From positions 124,001-188,000 of the forward strand of contig NZ_PVTG01000007.1 of NCBI RefSeq assembly GCF_003002915.1: a stretch of DNA of 64,000 bases, read 5' to 3'. The translations under genes and the position numbers were made by a program. Below the pieces are notes generated by a model. It saw only the letters and a list, made by a program, of their open reading frames with translations. It was not told where the DNA came from and made no database searches. This DNA comes from Geodermatophilus tzadiensis. GTDB taxonomy: Bacteria > Actinomycetota > Actinomycetes > Mycobacteriales > Geodermatophilaceae. Position 1 is the stretch's first letter, and each line of letters opens with the position of its first letter. Shown here in pieces: positions 45,128 through 54,372 of this stretch.

Positions 45128-46113
45128 CAGACGCCCCGCCCCTCGAGCCGGCCGCGCAGCCAGGCGAGCTGCACGCGCTGCTGGTGGGCCTGCCCGCCCT
45201 CGTGGTCGTTGAACGGGTAGACCTCGATCTCCTTGGGGCCGCCGTAGGCGTTGTAGGCCGCGAAGACCGTCGACGGCGGGCAGATCTCGTCCATGAGGGC
45301 GACGGAGAACAGCGCCGGGGCGGACGACCTGCGGCCCAGCACCGCGCCGTCGAAGTAGGCGAGCGTCCGGAAGACGCGGTCCACGTGGTCGCGGTGGGCC
45401 CCGAGGTAGCGCACGACCTCGCCGTACGGGTCGCCGGGGGCGGTGCGGGTGGCCCGCGGGAAGTCGCAGAGGAACGGTACGTCGGGCATGATCGCCCGCA
45501 CTCCCCGGGCGAGGGCCGAGACGGCGAGCGCGATGCCGCCGCCCTGGCTGATCCCGGTGACCGCGACCCGGTCGCCGTCGACCCCGGGGTGGTCCCGCAG
45601 CACCTCGAGGGCCCTCGTGGCGTCGGTGTAGACCCGCCGGTAGTAGTAGTCCCGCGGCGACAGCACGCCCCGCGTGAGGAACCCCGGCTGCGCGGCCGCC
45701 GAGCCCACCGGGTCGCCGGTGTCCCCCACGGTCCAGCCGCTGCCCTGCCCGCGCGTGTCGACGACGAGCTGCGCGAAGCCCGCCGACGCCCAGAAGACGT
45801 GCTCGTGGGGCAGCCCCCGTCCGCCGTTGTAGCCCTGGAACTGCACGACCCCGGGCAGGGCGCCGTCCCCGCGCACCGCGCGGGCGGGCAGGTGCAGCCA
45901 GGCGCGGACCGGGTCGCCGCCGGAGCCGGCGAAGGACACGTCCTGGGTCTCGACGGTCACCAGCCCGTTGTCGACCGGCGTGCACGACACGTCCAGCGGC
46001 CGCTCGGCCGCCTCGGCGAGGGTCGCGTCCCAGAAGTCCCAGAGGTCGTCCGGCGCGGGGAGGTCCGGCTGGTAGCGCCGGAGGTCCTCCAGCGGGAGGT
46101 CGGTCTGCGGCAT
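45127..46113 (-). CDS. Acetyl xylan esterase, CE7 family
   Basis: 328 aa, typical for the CE7/cephalosporin C deacetylase fold. [18 protein letters not shown] at the N-terminus, the family marker RGQG (121-124), nucleophile Ser189 in GISQGGG, Asp in [10 protein letters not shown] and His in FNDHEGG. It removes acetyl groups from xylo-oligosaccharides in the cytoplasm. Both ends share a base with neighbours (TGATG), so translation is coupled to the GH3 and GH51 genes. Confidence 0.95.
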   Translation of the reverse strand: MPQTDLPLEDLRRYQPDLPAPDDLWDFWDATLAEAAERPLDVSCTPVDNGLVTVETQDVSFAGSGGDPVRAWLHLPARAVRGDGALPGVVQFQGYNGGRGLPHEHVFWASAGFAQLVVDTRGQGSGWTVGDTGDPVGSAAAQPGFLTRGVLSPRDYYYRRVYTDATRALEVLRDHPGVDGDRVAVTGISQGGGIALAVSALARGVRAIMPDVPFLCDFPRATRTAPGDPYGEVVRYLGAHRDHVDRVFRTLAYFDGAVLGRRSSAPALFSVALMDEICPPSTVFAAYNAYGGPKEIEVYPFNDHEGGQAHQQRVQLAWLRGRLEGRGV

Positions 46114-48464
46114 CAGTCCCCGCTCCGCCGGACGGCGCTCTCCGGGTGCAGCCGGCGCTCGAAGCCGACCGTGCGGCGGCTCCCGCTGAGCGTGAACGGC
46201 AGCACCTCCCGCACGTCGGCGCTCGAGGCGCCCACCCGGAGCTCCACCTCCCCCGGCTCGACGATCCGCGCGCCGTCGCGTCCGGTGAAGGAGGTCAGGT
46301 CGGCGTGCAGGGTGAACCGCACCGTGGCGGCGGACCCGGGCGCGAGGTCGACCCGCCGGGCGGCGACGAGGGCCTGCACCGGCCGGACCACCTCGGCGGC
46401 CGCGTCGTGCAGGTAGACCTGGACGACCTCGCTCACCTCGTGGTGGGTGTCGTTGCGGAGCTCGACCTCCACCTCGGCGGTGCCGTCGGTGTCCCACTCC
46501 GGTCCGCCGACCGCGCGGACCCCGCCCCAGGTGGCGGAGCCGTACCCCAGCCCGTGCCCGAAGGGGAACAGCGGGGTCGGGTCCACCATGCTGACGTCGG
46601 TGCGCCGGCCCAGGGCCGCCGCGAGGTAGGTCCCCGGCTGGCTGCTGTCGGCGCGCGGGAAGCTCACCGGCAGCCGGCCCGACGGGGACACCCGCCCGCT
46701 GAGGACGTCGGCGACCGCAGGGCCGCCCTCCTCGCCGGGGAAGAACCCGCAGACCACCGCGGCGAGCCGGTCGGCCTGGCGGGACAGCTCGTAGGGCCGG
46801 CCCACGAGCAGCACCAGCACGACCGGGGTGCCCGTCGCCAGCAGGGCCTCGAGCAGCTCCTCCTGCCGGCCCGGGAGCCGGAGGTCCACGGCGTCACAGC
46901 CCTCCCCCGACGTGCCGTTGCCGAACAGGCCGGCCTGGTCGCCGAGGACGGCGACGCACACGTCGGCGTCGGCCGCGGCCCGCACGGCGGCCTCGATGCC
47001 CTCGTCGTCGCCGCCCAGCACCGGGCAGCCCTCGGCGACGACGACGTCGAACGCGGCGGGGTCCGCCCGCAGCGCGTCGGCGAGCGTCGGGATGTCGACG
47101 CCCACGGGCACGTCGGGGTGGTGCACGCCGACGTGCATCGGGAAGGAGTAGCAGCCGAGCACCGCCTGCGCGGTGTCGGCGCGGGGACCGACCACCGCCA
47201 GGCGCAGGCCGGGCCGCAGGGGCAGCGTCCCGTCGTTGGCGAGCAGGACGACCGAGCGGCGGGCGAGGTCCCCGGCGACGGCACGGGACTCCGCGGAGTC
47301 GAGGGTGACCTCGCCGTCGAGGACCGCCGGCGAGTCCGGCGACCAGTCGGGGTCGAGCAGGCCGAGCTCGCACTTCTGCAGCAGCACCCGGCGCAGCGCC
47401 CGGTCCACCAGGGCCTCGTCCACGGCTCCGCCGCGCACCGCCTCGACCAGCGGCCCGCCGTAGCAGTTCACGGTCGGCAGCTCCACGTCGATGCCCGCCG
47501 CCAGGGCCCGCGCGGCCGCCTCCGCCGGCGAGGCGGCCACGCCGTGCAGGGTCTGGAGGAAGGCGATCGAGAAGTAGTCCGCGACCACCGTGCCGGTGAA
47601 CCCGTAGGTCTCGCGCAGCAGGGAGGTGAGCAGCGCCGTGTCCGCCGCCGACGGCACGCCGTCGATGTCGGTGTAGGAGTTCATCACCGACCGGGCACCG
47701 GCCCGCAGGGCCATCTCGAACGGCGGCAGGAAGACGTCGGCGATCTCCCGGGGGCCGGCGGAGACCGGCGCGAGGTTGCGCCCCGCGCGGGAGGCGGAGT
47801 AGCCGACGAAGTGCTTGAGCGTGGCGACGACGCCGCTGGACTCCAGGCCGCGGACGTAGGCGCTGCCGATCGTGCCCACCAGGTGCGGGTCCTCGCCCAT
47901 GGTCTCCTCGACCCGTCCCCAGCGCAGGTCGCGGGCGACGTCGAGGACCGGGGCGAGCCCCTGGTGCACGCCGAGCCGGCGCATGTTCTCCCCGATGAGC
48001 GCGCCCATCCGCTCCACGAGGTCCGGGTCGAAGCTGGCCGCCCAGCACAGCGGCGACGGGAAGACGGTCGCCGTCCACGCCGCGAGACCGGTGAGGCACT
48101 CCTCGTGCACCAGCGCGGGGATCCCGAAGCGGCCGGCCGCCACGATCTGCCGCTGGCTCTCCGCCAGGCCCTTGGCCCCCACCAGCGGGTCGACCGGCGC
48201 GGTCCCGAACGGGCGGGTCAGCTGCCCGAGCCCGTTGCGGACGAGCTCGTCCCAGTCCACCGGCGCGGCGGCCATGTCGTGCTGGTGCGGGGCCACCTCG
48301 CCCTCGGTCTCGTCGATGCCCACCCACACGCCGTACAGCTGGGCGACCTTCTCCTCCAGCGCCATGCGGGAGATGAGGTCGGCCACCCTGTCCTCGGCGG
48401 GGACGGCGGGGTCGCGCCAGGGGGCCAGCTCGCCGGCCGTGCGGGTCTCGTCGTTGGTGCCCAT
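46113..48464 (-). CDS. GH3 beta-xylosidase/beta-glucosidase
   Basis: 783 aa. The N-terminal barrel contains RWGRVEETMGEDPHLVG and KHFVGYSASRAGRN (217 onward), and the nucleophile Asp296 in GTVVADYFSI. A second alpha/beta-sandwich domain (about 400-600) includes VVLLANDGTLPLRPG and GFFPGEEGGPAVADVLSG, and a fibronectin-like C-terminal domain closes the protein. No signal peptide is present. By context it releases xylose from xylo-oligosaccharides. ATG 48464 is preceded by a weak GAGGG site. Confidence 0.93.
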   Translation of the reverse strand: MGTNDETRTAGELAPWRDPAVPAEDRVADLISRMALEEKVAQLYGVWVGIDETEGEVAPHQHDMAAAPVDWDELVRNGLGQLTRPFGTAPVDPLVGAKGLAESQRQIVAAGRFGIPALVHEECLTGLAAWTATVFPSPLCWAASFDPDLVERMGALIGENMRRLGVHQGLAPVLDVARDLRWGRVEETMGEDPHLVGTIGSAYVRGLESSGVVATLKHFVGYSASRAGRNLAPVSAGPREIADVFLPPFEMALRAGARSVMNSYTDIDGVPSAADTALLTSLLRETYGFTGTVVADYFSIAFLQTLHGVAASPAEAAARALAAGIDVELPTVNCYGGPLVEAVRGGAVDEALVDRALRRVLLQKCELGLLDPDWSPDSPAVLDGEVTLDSAESRAVAGDLARRSVVLLANDGTLPLRPGLRLAVVGPRADTAQAVLGCYSFPMHVGVHHPDVPVGVDIPTLADALRADPAAFDVVVAEGCPVLGGDDEGIEAAVRAAADADVCVAVLGDQAGLFGNGTSGEGCDAVDLRLPGRQEELLEALLATGTPVVLVLLVGRPYELSRQADRLAAVVCGFFPGEEGGPAVADVLSGRVSPSGRLPVSFPRADSSQPGTYLAAALGRRTDVSMVDPTPLFPFGHGLGYGSATWGGVRAVGGPEWDTDGTAEVEVELRNDTHHEVSEVVQVYLHDAAAEVVRPVQALVAARRVDLAPGSAATVRFTLHADLTSFTGRDGARIVEPGEVELRVGASSADVREVLPFTLSGSRRTVGFERRLHPESAVRRSGD

Positions 48465-48571
48465 GCCCTCGGGGGTCCGTCCGATCTCGTCGTGGGGGTG
48501 TGTGGTGGTGCGTGGTGGTACGTCGCGGGGGGTGTCGCGGGAGGTGCGGTGCCGCGCCGTCGGCGCGGCGC

Positions 48572-49843
48572 TCAGGCCAGGGTGACCTCCGGCAGCGGCG
48601 CGTCGGGCCGCAGCGCCCAGGAGGCGGAGCGGTCCCCGGCCGACACCGCGTACTCGCCGGCCCACCCGCGCACGGGGACCCGGCCCTGGCCGTCGGTCCG
48701 CAGCCGGGTGGGCGGCAGCCACCACTCGCCCTTGACGAGGCCGCGGAGGGCGTCGTAGGCCGGCTTGGGCGTGCCGTCGGCGCGCACCAGCCCGGCGGGG
48801 GCGCCCAGCCAGGCCCCCCGGTCGGTGATCCCCCAGTAGGTCACGGCCTCGACCGCGGGGGAGGACATCAGCGTCCGGTAGTGGCGGACGATCTCGTCGG
48901 CCTGCCGCTCCTCGCCCTCCGGCGTGGAGGGCCACTCGTCGACCCGGTGGTCGTTGAGGTCCACGATCTCCGGCGGCATCAGGTCCCCGGACACCAGCGT
49001 CGTCTCGGTCCAGTGCAGCGGCAGGCCGTAGCGGGCGAACCGCTCCAGGACCTCCTGCGTCCGCTCCTCGCCCCAGTAGCCCTGGTGCATGTGGCTCTGC
49101 AGTCCGATGGCGTCCACCTGCACGCCGGCCTCGAGGACGCCCTCGATCAGGCACTCGTACGCCGTCGACAGGTTGAAGTCGTTGAGGACCAGGGTCGTCG
49201 TGGGGTCGGCCGCGCGCGCCTCCTCGAAGGCCAGGCGGATGGTCGGGATGCGGCCGATGCGGCGGCAGAGCCGGGTGATCGCGTTCTGCCGGTCCTCGTT
49301 CGCGAAGACCGGCATGATGACGACCTCGTTGATCGCGTCCCAGGTGTCGACGAGCCCCGCGAAGGACGTGACCTCCCGCCGGACCCGGGCCCGCACGACC
49401 TCCTCGACCTCGGAGTCGGGGCGCTCCCGCAGCCAGTCGGGGGCGAGCGTGTGCCAGACGAGCGGGTGGCCCTTGACGGACACGCCCCGGTCGCGGAACC
49501 ACGCGGCCGCGGCCTGCAGGCGCCGGGTGTCGGGCTGCCCCTGCACCGGCTCGAAGCCGGCCCAGTAGAACGGGAGGGTGGCGGTGTTGAACAGGTCGAG
49601 CCACAGGTGCTCGAGCCGCTCGGCCGCCTCGGGGTCGGCACCGCCGAAGACGTTCTCGCGGGATCCGCCCTGCTCCTCGTTGGCCAGCCCCACGAAGTCG
49701 AAGCCGATGTTGCCGAAGGCGACGTCGTGGCGCACCTGGCGGACCACCACGTCCGTGTCGGCACAGGGCGAGCCGTCGGCGGAGCGCACGGTCAGCGTGC
49801 CGTCGAGACAGCGGACGGAGGCGGGCGATGTGGAGCAGGTCAC
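48572..49843 (-). CDS. GH10 xylanase, apparently cytoplasmic
   Basis: 423 aa. GH10 motifs KGHPLVWHTLAPDWL, DTWDAINEV (acid/base Glu173), LVLNDFN, GLQSHMHQG and LHWTETTL (nucleophile Glu280), then VTYWGITDRGAWLGAPAGLV. There is no export signal, so it most likely cuts imported longer xylo-oligosaccharides. It is the first gene of the minus arm, starting six bases from the palindromic operator. Confidence 0.93.
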   Translation of the reverse strand: MTCSTSPASVRCLDGTLTVRSADGSPCADTDVVVRQVRHDVAFGNIGFDFVGLANEEQGGSRENVFGGADPEAAERLEHLWLDLFNTATLPFYWAGFEPVQGQPDTRRLQAAAAWFRDRGVSVKGHPLVWHTLAPDWLRERPDSEVEEVVRARVRREVTSFAGLVDTWDAINEVVIMPVFANEDRQNAITRLCRRIGRIPTIRLAFEEARAADPTTTLVLNDFNLSTAYECLIEGVLEAGVQVDAIGLQSHMHQGYWGEERTQEVLERFARYGLPLHWTETTLVSGDLMPPEIVDLNDHRVDEWPSTPEGEERQADEIVRHYRTLMSSPAVEAVTYWGITDRGAWLGAPAGLVRADGTPKPAYDALRGLVKGEWWLPPTRLRTDGQGRVPVRGWAGEYAVSAGDRSASWALRPDAPLPEVTLA

Positions 49844-49848
49844 TCCGA

Positions 49849-49868
49849 AATCGTTATCGACAACGATT
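49849..49868. promoter_or_regulatory. LacI-type operator in the divergent promoter of the xylan locus
   Basis: AATCGTT (49849-49855) and AACGATT (49862-49868) form a perfect 7-bp inverted repeat around ATCGAC. TTGACA at 49867-49872 overlaps the right arm and could be the -35 box of the plus-strand transporter operon. The site lies only six bases ahead of the GH10 start, so a bound repressor would block both arms. The likely ligand-sensing repressor is encoded at the end of the plus arm. Confidence 0.75.
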
Positions 49869-49948
49869 GACAGCGCAAGTCCTTGCTGCCACCTTCTTCA
49901 AATGTGTTCCACGCCACCGCGGCGTGCGGAAGGACGAAGGGGTCAGAC

Positions 49949-51241
49949 ATGCGGCGTACGGGGCGAGCAGCTCTCTCGGTGCTGTGCAGCAGCGCGGTGC
50001 TGCTGACGGCCACTGCCTGTGGCGGTGGCGACAGCAGCGCGTCGGGAGGCGACGACAACACGATCACCTGGTGGCACAACTCGAACAACGAGCCGGGCAA
50101 GGGCTACTACGAGCAGGTGGCGGCGGACTTCGAGGCCGCCAACCCGGGCGTGACCGTCGAGGTCGTCGCCATGGCGCACGAGGACATGGTCGACAAGCTC
50201 GAGGCCGCGTTCCAGAGCGGCGACGTGCCGGACGTCTACATGGAGCGCGGCGGCGGTGAGCTCGCCGACCACGTGGAGGCCGGCCTCGTCCGCGACCTGT
50301 CCGAGGACGCGTCGGAGGAGATCGACAAGATCGGCGGCTCGGTGGCCGGCTGGCAGGTCGAGGACCAGACCTACGCGCTGCCGTTCTCCGTCGGCGTCGT
50401 CGGCTTCTGGTACAACACCGAGCTCTTCCAGCAGGCGGGCATCACCGCACCGCCGGCCACGATGGAGGAGCTGACCGCCGCCATCGAGACCCTCAAGGGC
50501 GCCGGCATCACGCCGATCTCGCTGGGTGCCGGCGACAAGTGGCCCGCCGCCCACTACTGGTACTACGCGGCGGTGCGCGCCTGCTCCGAGGACGTGCTGA
50601 CCGATGCGGTCACCAGCCTCGACTTCACCGACCCGTGCTTCGTCCAGGCGGGTGAGGAGGTCCAGACGCTGATCGACACCGAGCCCTTCAACCCCGGCTT
50701 CCTGACGACGCCGGCGCAGGAGGGTGCCACCTCGGCCTCCGGCCTGCTCGCGACCGGGCAGGTCGCCATGGAGCTGACCGGCCACTGGGAGCCCGGCGTC
50801 ATGCAGGGCCTCACCGAGGACGGCCAGGGCCTCGGCGCCAAGACCGGCTGGTTCCCGTTCCCGGCGGTCGAGGGCGGCGAGGGTGACCCCCAGGCGCAGC
50901 TCGGTGGTGGCGACGCGTGGGCCGTCGCGCAGGAGGCCCCGGACGCGGCGGTCGACCTGGTGAAGTACCTGCTCTCCGACGAGGTGCAGACGGGCTTCGC
51001 CGAGAACGACATGGGTCTGCCGACGAACCCCGCCGCCTCGGGGTCGGTCTCCGACCCGGCGCTCGCCCAGCTGCTCGAGGTCCGCGACGCGGCGCCCTAC
51101 GTCCAGCTGTACTTCGACACCGCGTTCGGGGCGTCCGTCGGCGGTGCGATGAACGACGCGATCGCGCTGCAGTTCGCCGGCGAGGCGACGCCGCAGGACA
51201 TCGTGGACCAGACCCAGCAGGCCGCCGACCAGGAGCAGTGA
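49949..51241 (+). CDS. ABC transporter substrate-binding lipoprotein (oligosaccharide)
   Basis: 430 aa from ATG 49949. A lipoprotein signal ends at TATAC (Cys24), followed by a Gly/Ser/Asp linker. The family-1 fold shows ITWWHNSNNEPGKGYYEQVAADF, GDVPDVYMERGGGEL, LPFSVGVVGFWYNTELFQQAGI and GGGDAWAVAQEAP. By context the ligand is xylo-oligosaccharide or cello-oligosaccharide. It opens the plus arm, with the two permeases following at once. Confidence 0.93.
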   Translation: MRRTGRAALSVLCSSAVLLTATACGGGDSSASGGDDNTITWWHNSNNEPGKGYYEQVAADFEAANPGVTVEVVAMAHEDMVDKLEAAFQSGDVPDVYMERGGGELADHVEAGLVRDLSEDASEEIDKIGGSVAGWQVEDQTYALPFSVGVVGFWYNTELFQQAGITAPPATMEELTAAIETLKGAGITPISLGAGDKWPAAHYWYYAAVRACSEDVLTDAVTSLDFTDPCFVQAGEEVQTLIDTEPFNPGFLTTPAQEGATSASGLLATGQVAMELTGHWEPGVMQGLTEDGQGLGAKTGWFPFPAVEGGEGDPQAQLGGGDAWAVAQEAPDAAVDLVKYLLSDEVQTGFAENDMGLPTNPAASGSVSDPALAQLLEVRDAAPYVQLYFDTAFGASVGGAMNDAIALQFAGEATPQDIVDQTQQAADQEQ

Positions 51242-51248
51242 TCCGACG

Positions 51249-52241
51249 ATGACCTCCCAGGGCGCCGTGACGGCGGCAGACCCGGGGGCAGCGGTCACCC
51301 GGCGCGCGGACGCGCGCCGGGTGACCGGCCGGTCCGGCGGGACCGGCCGCCCCGGTCGTGACAGGACCCGGAAGCGCCTGGAGATCCTCTTCTTCGTGGC
51401 GCCGGCCCTGGCGCTGATGGCTCTCTTCGTCGTCTACCCGGTCTTCTCCGCGGCCCGGATGTCGTTCTACCGCTGGAAGGGCTTCGGCCCGATGGTGGAC
51501 TTCGTCGGCCTGCAGAACTACGTCCGCGTGCTGGCCGACGACGTCTTCACCGACGCCGTGGTGCACAACTTCATCATCGTCTTCGCCTCGATCCTGGTGC
51601 AGCTGCCGCTGGGGCTGGCGCTGGCGCTGCTGCTCAACCGCCGCATCCGGGGCCGGGGCCTGCTGCGGACGATCATCTTCGTCCCGTACGTCCTCGCCGA
51701 GGTGATCGCCGGCGTCGTGTGGTTCCAGCTGCTGCAGCCGCGGTCCGGCCTCCTCGAGACCATGCTGACGTCGGTGGGCTTCCCGGTCCCCGAGCAGGGC
51801 TTCCTCGGCACCCCCGACCTGGCCCTGGTCACGGTCTTCGTCGTGCTCACCTGGAAGTACCTCGGCCTGGCCGTGCTGCTCTTCCTGGCCGGGCTGCAGG
51901 GCGTCCCCGACGAGCTCCACGAGGCCGCCCAGCTCGACGGCGCCTCGTGGTGGCAGGTCCAGCGCCGCATCGCGGTCCCGCTGCTCGCGCCCACGATCCG
52001 GACCTGGGTCTTCCTGTCCATGATCGGGTCGCTGCAGCTGTTCGACATGGTCTGGATCCTCACCGGCGGCGGGCCGGCGAACGCGACGACCACGATGGCG
52101 ACCTACCTCGTCAGCCAGGGCACGCAGCGGAGCAACTTCGGGATCGCCGGAGCCGCGTCCGTCGTGCTGTTCCTGATCGGTTTCGCGATGGCCGTCGCCT
52201 ACCAGTTCCTGGTGCTGCGCCGCGACACCAAGGACGCGTGA
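51249..52241 (+). CDS. Sugar ABC transporter permease, MalF/UgpA type
   Basis: 330 aa, about six membrane helices after a basic N-terminal tail of 45 residues. The ATPase-contact EAA loop is EAAQLDGASWWQVQRRIAVPLLAP. VPYVLAEVIAGVVWFQLL and LTWKYLGLAVLLFLAGLQ are typical of CUT1 permeases. It starts seven bases behind the binding-protein stop. Confidence 0.93.
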   Translation: MTSQGAVTAADPGAAVTRRADARRVTGRSGGTGRPGRDRTRKRLEILFFVAPALALMALFVVYPVFSAARMSFYRWKGFGPMVDFVGLQNYVRVLADDVFTDAVVHNFIIVFASILVQLPLGLALALLLNRRIRGRGLLRTIIFVPYVLAEVIAGVVWFQLLQPRSGLLETMLTSVGFPVPEQGFLGTPDLALVTVFVVLTWKYLGLAVLLFLAGLQGVPDELHEAAQLDGASWWQVQRRIAVPLLAPTIRTWVFLSMIGSLQLFDMVWILTGGGPANATTTMATYLVSQGTQRSNFGIAGAASVVLFLIGFAMAVAYQFLVLRRDTKDA

Positions 52242-52275
52242 CCCCGGTGCGGACGACACACGAGAGGAGGGCCCG

Positions 52276-53115
52276 GTGATGGCAGGACGGGCGAGGACGT
52301 ACGGGCGGGGTGGCCCGCTGGTCTACCTGGTGGCGCTCGCGGTCGTGGCGCTCACGCTCGGGCCGGTGCTCTACGGCGCGCTGGGCGGCTTCCGCAGCAA
52401 CGAGCAGCTGGCGCGCGACCCCGCCGGGCTGCCCGACCCGTGGCTGCTGCGCAACTACGAGGGCGTCCTCGGCAACCCGGAGTTCTGGCGCTACGCGCTG
52501 AACTCGACGGTGGTCGCCCTGATCACCACCGTGGTGGCGGTGCTCGCCGGCGTGATGGCCGCCTACCCCCTGGCGCGCTACCAGTTCCGGTTCCGGGAAC
52601 CGCTGTTCCTGGTCTTCGTCCTGGGGCTGCTCTTCCCGGCGGCCGTGGCGATCGTGCCGCTGTTCATCCTGGTGACCCGCGACCTGCAGCTCGGCAACAC
52701 CTGGTGGGGCATCGCCCTGCCGCAGGCGGCGTTCGCGCTGCCGACGACGGTGGTGATCCTGCGGCCCTTCCTGATGGCGTTGCCCAAGGAGGTCGAGGAG
52801 GCCGCGATGATCGACGGCGCCTCCCGGATCGGCATCTTCTGGCGGATGGCGCTGCCCCTGTCGATGCCCGGGCTGGTCACGGTCGGCGTCCTCGCCTTCG
52901 TCGCGTCCTGGAACGCCTACCTGCTCCCGCTGCTCCTGCTGCAGGGCGACATGCGCACCCTGCCGCTGGGCGTGGCCGACTACTCGACCGAGCACTCGGC
53001 CGACACCGCCGGGGTGCTGGCGTTCACGACCATCGCGATGATCCCCGCGCTCATGCTGTTCCTCGCCATGCAGCGGCGCATCGTCAGCGGGCTCCAGGGA
53101 GCGGTCAAGGGCTGA
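52276..53115 (+). CDS. Sugar ABC transporter permease, MalG/UgpE type
   Basis: 279 aa, six membrane helices. The EAA loop reads EEAAMIDGASRIGIFWRMALPLSMP; AAYPLARYQFRFREPLF and FVASWNAYLLPLLLLQ are typical of the MalG partner. GTG 52276 and ATG 52279 both follow GAGGAGGG. It completes a CUT1 importer whose ATPase is encoded in the opposite arm. Confidence 0.93.
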   Translation: MMAGRARTYGRGGPLVYLVALAVVALTLGPVLYGALGGFRSNEQLARDPAGLPDPWLLRNYEGVLGNPEFWRYALNSTVVALITTVVAVLAGVMAAYPLARYQFRFREPLFLVFVLGLLFPAAVAIVPLFILVTRDLQLGNTWWGIALPQAAFALPTTVVILRPFLMALPKEVEEAAMIDGASRIGIFWRMALPLSMPGLVTVGVLAFVASWNAYLLPLLLLQGDMRTLPLGVADYSTEHSADTAGVLAFTTIAMIPALMLFLAMQRRIVSGLQGAVKG

Positions 53116-53170
53116 GCCGGGCCCCGCACCCGCCCGGAGGAGGCGCCGGGGGCCGGCTCCGGCCCGGCTC
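53114..53170 (+). terminator. Structured terminator behind the transporter genes
   Basis: GAGCCGGGCC (53114-53123) pairs with GGCCCGGCTC (53161-53170), enclosing a GC-rich stretch that can fold further. It begins at the permease stop and would limit read-through into the regulator gene. Confidence 0.5.
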
Positions 53171-53249
53171 CCCGGCGCCGATCTCCTGGACAGCGCAGCC
53201 CCCTCCTCTGGCAGGGTGACCACCGGGGGCCCGACCGAGAAGAGGAGCC

Positions 53250-54353
53250 ATGGCACTCGATGCCCCGAGGGACGACGTCGGCCCGGGCCCCGTGCTGGGA
53301 CCGGCCGACGGGACCCCGGCCGGGCACCTCCCGCTGCCGTCCCCCCGTGGCCGGGTGACGATGCAGCAGGTGGCCGCCGAGGCCGGCGTCTCGATCTCCA
53401 CGGTGTCGAAGGTGCTCAACGGGCGGTACGGCGTGTCCACCGCGACCGTCGACCACGTCACCCGGGTCATCGAGCGGCTCGGCTACGAGGCGAGCCTCGT
53501 CGCGCGGAGCCTGCGCAACCGCCGGACCAACGTCGTCGGCGTGCTCGTCATGGACTTCGAGCCCTTCAGCACCGAGGTCCTCAAGGGGGTCGCCGACGGG
53601 ATCCACGGCTCCGGCTACGAGCTGATCGCCTACTCCGCCGGCGGGCACGTCGAGGCCCGGGTGGGCTGGGAGCGCCGGTCGCTGACCCGGTTGATGGGCA
53701 GCCTCGTCGACGGCGCCGTCCTCGTCACGCCGACCGTGACCGACGTGCAGGCCGACGGGCCGGTGGTGGCGGTCGACCCGCACACCGGTCCCACCGGACT
53801 GCCCTCGGTCGCCGCCGACAACCTGCAGGGCGCCCGGCTCGGCGTCGAGCACCTGATCGGGCTGGGGCACACCCGCATCGGCATGATCACGGGTCGCGCG
53901 GACCTGCTGTCCGCGCAGCAGCGGCAGCAGGGCTACTGCGAGGCGCTCGGCGCCGCCGGGCTGCCCGTGGACGGGGCACTGGTGCGGTCCGGCGGCTTCG
54001 ACCCGGAGCTCGCCCGCGAGGCGGCCCGCGAGCTGCTCGCGCACCCGTCCCCGCCGACCGCGGTCTTCGCGGCGAACGACCTGTCGGCGCTGGCGACCCT
54101 GGAGGTCGCGGCCGAGCTCGGCCTGGACGTGCCGCGTCAGCTCTCGGTCGTGGGCTTCGACGACATCCCCGAGTCCGCGCTCGCCGATCCCCCGCTGACC
54201 ACGGTGCAGCAGCCGATCCGGCAGATGGGCAGGCAGGCCGCGGAGATGCTGCTGGCCCTCATCTCCGGCGAGGAGCTGGCCGAGGAGCACCGCACCCTGG
54301 CGACGTCCTTCCGCCCGCGGGCGTCCACGGCCCCGCCGGACCGGGCGTCCTGA
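53250..54353 (+). CDS. LacI-family transcriptional regulator of the xylan locus
   Basis: 367 aa from ATG 53250 with AAGAGGAG upstream. After a loose N-terminal tail of 35 residues comes the LacI headpiece (VTMQQVAAEAGVSISTVSKVLNGRYGVS, about 36-63) and the hinge RSLRNRRTNVVGVLV. The effector domain has the sugar-binding clefts and ends VVGFDDIPESALADPPLTTVQQPIRQMG. It probably binds the palindrome at 49849-49868 and responds to a xylo-oligosaccharide or xylose. Confidence 0.92.
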   Translation: MALDAPRDDVGPGPVLGPADGTPAGHLPLPSPRGRVTMQQVAAEAGVSISTVSKVLNGRYGVSTATVDHVTRVIERLGYEASLVARSLRNRRTNVVGVLVMDFEPFSTEVLKGVADGIHGSGYELIAYSAGGHVEARVGWERRSLTRLMGSLVDGAVLVTPTVTDVQADGPVVAVDPHTGPTGLPSVAADNLQGARLGVEHLIGLGHTRIGMITGRADLLSAQQRQQGYCEALGAAGLPVDGALVRSGGFDPELAREAARELLAHPSPPTAVFAANDLSALATLEVAAELGLDVPRQLSVVGFDDIPESALADPPLTTVQQPIRQMGRQAAEMLLALISGEELAEEHRTLATSFRPRASTAPPDRAS

Positions 54354-54372
54354 CCGGTCCGCAGGTCCTGCC

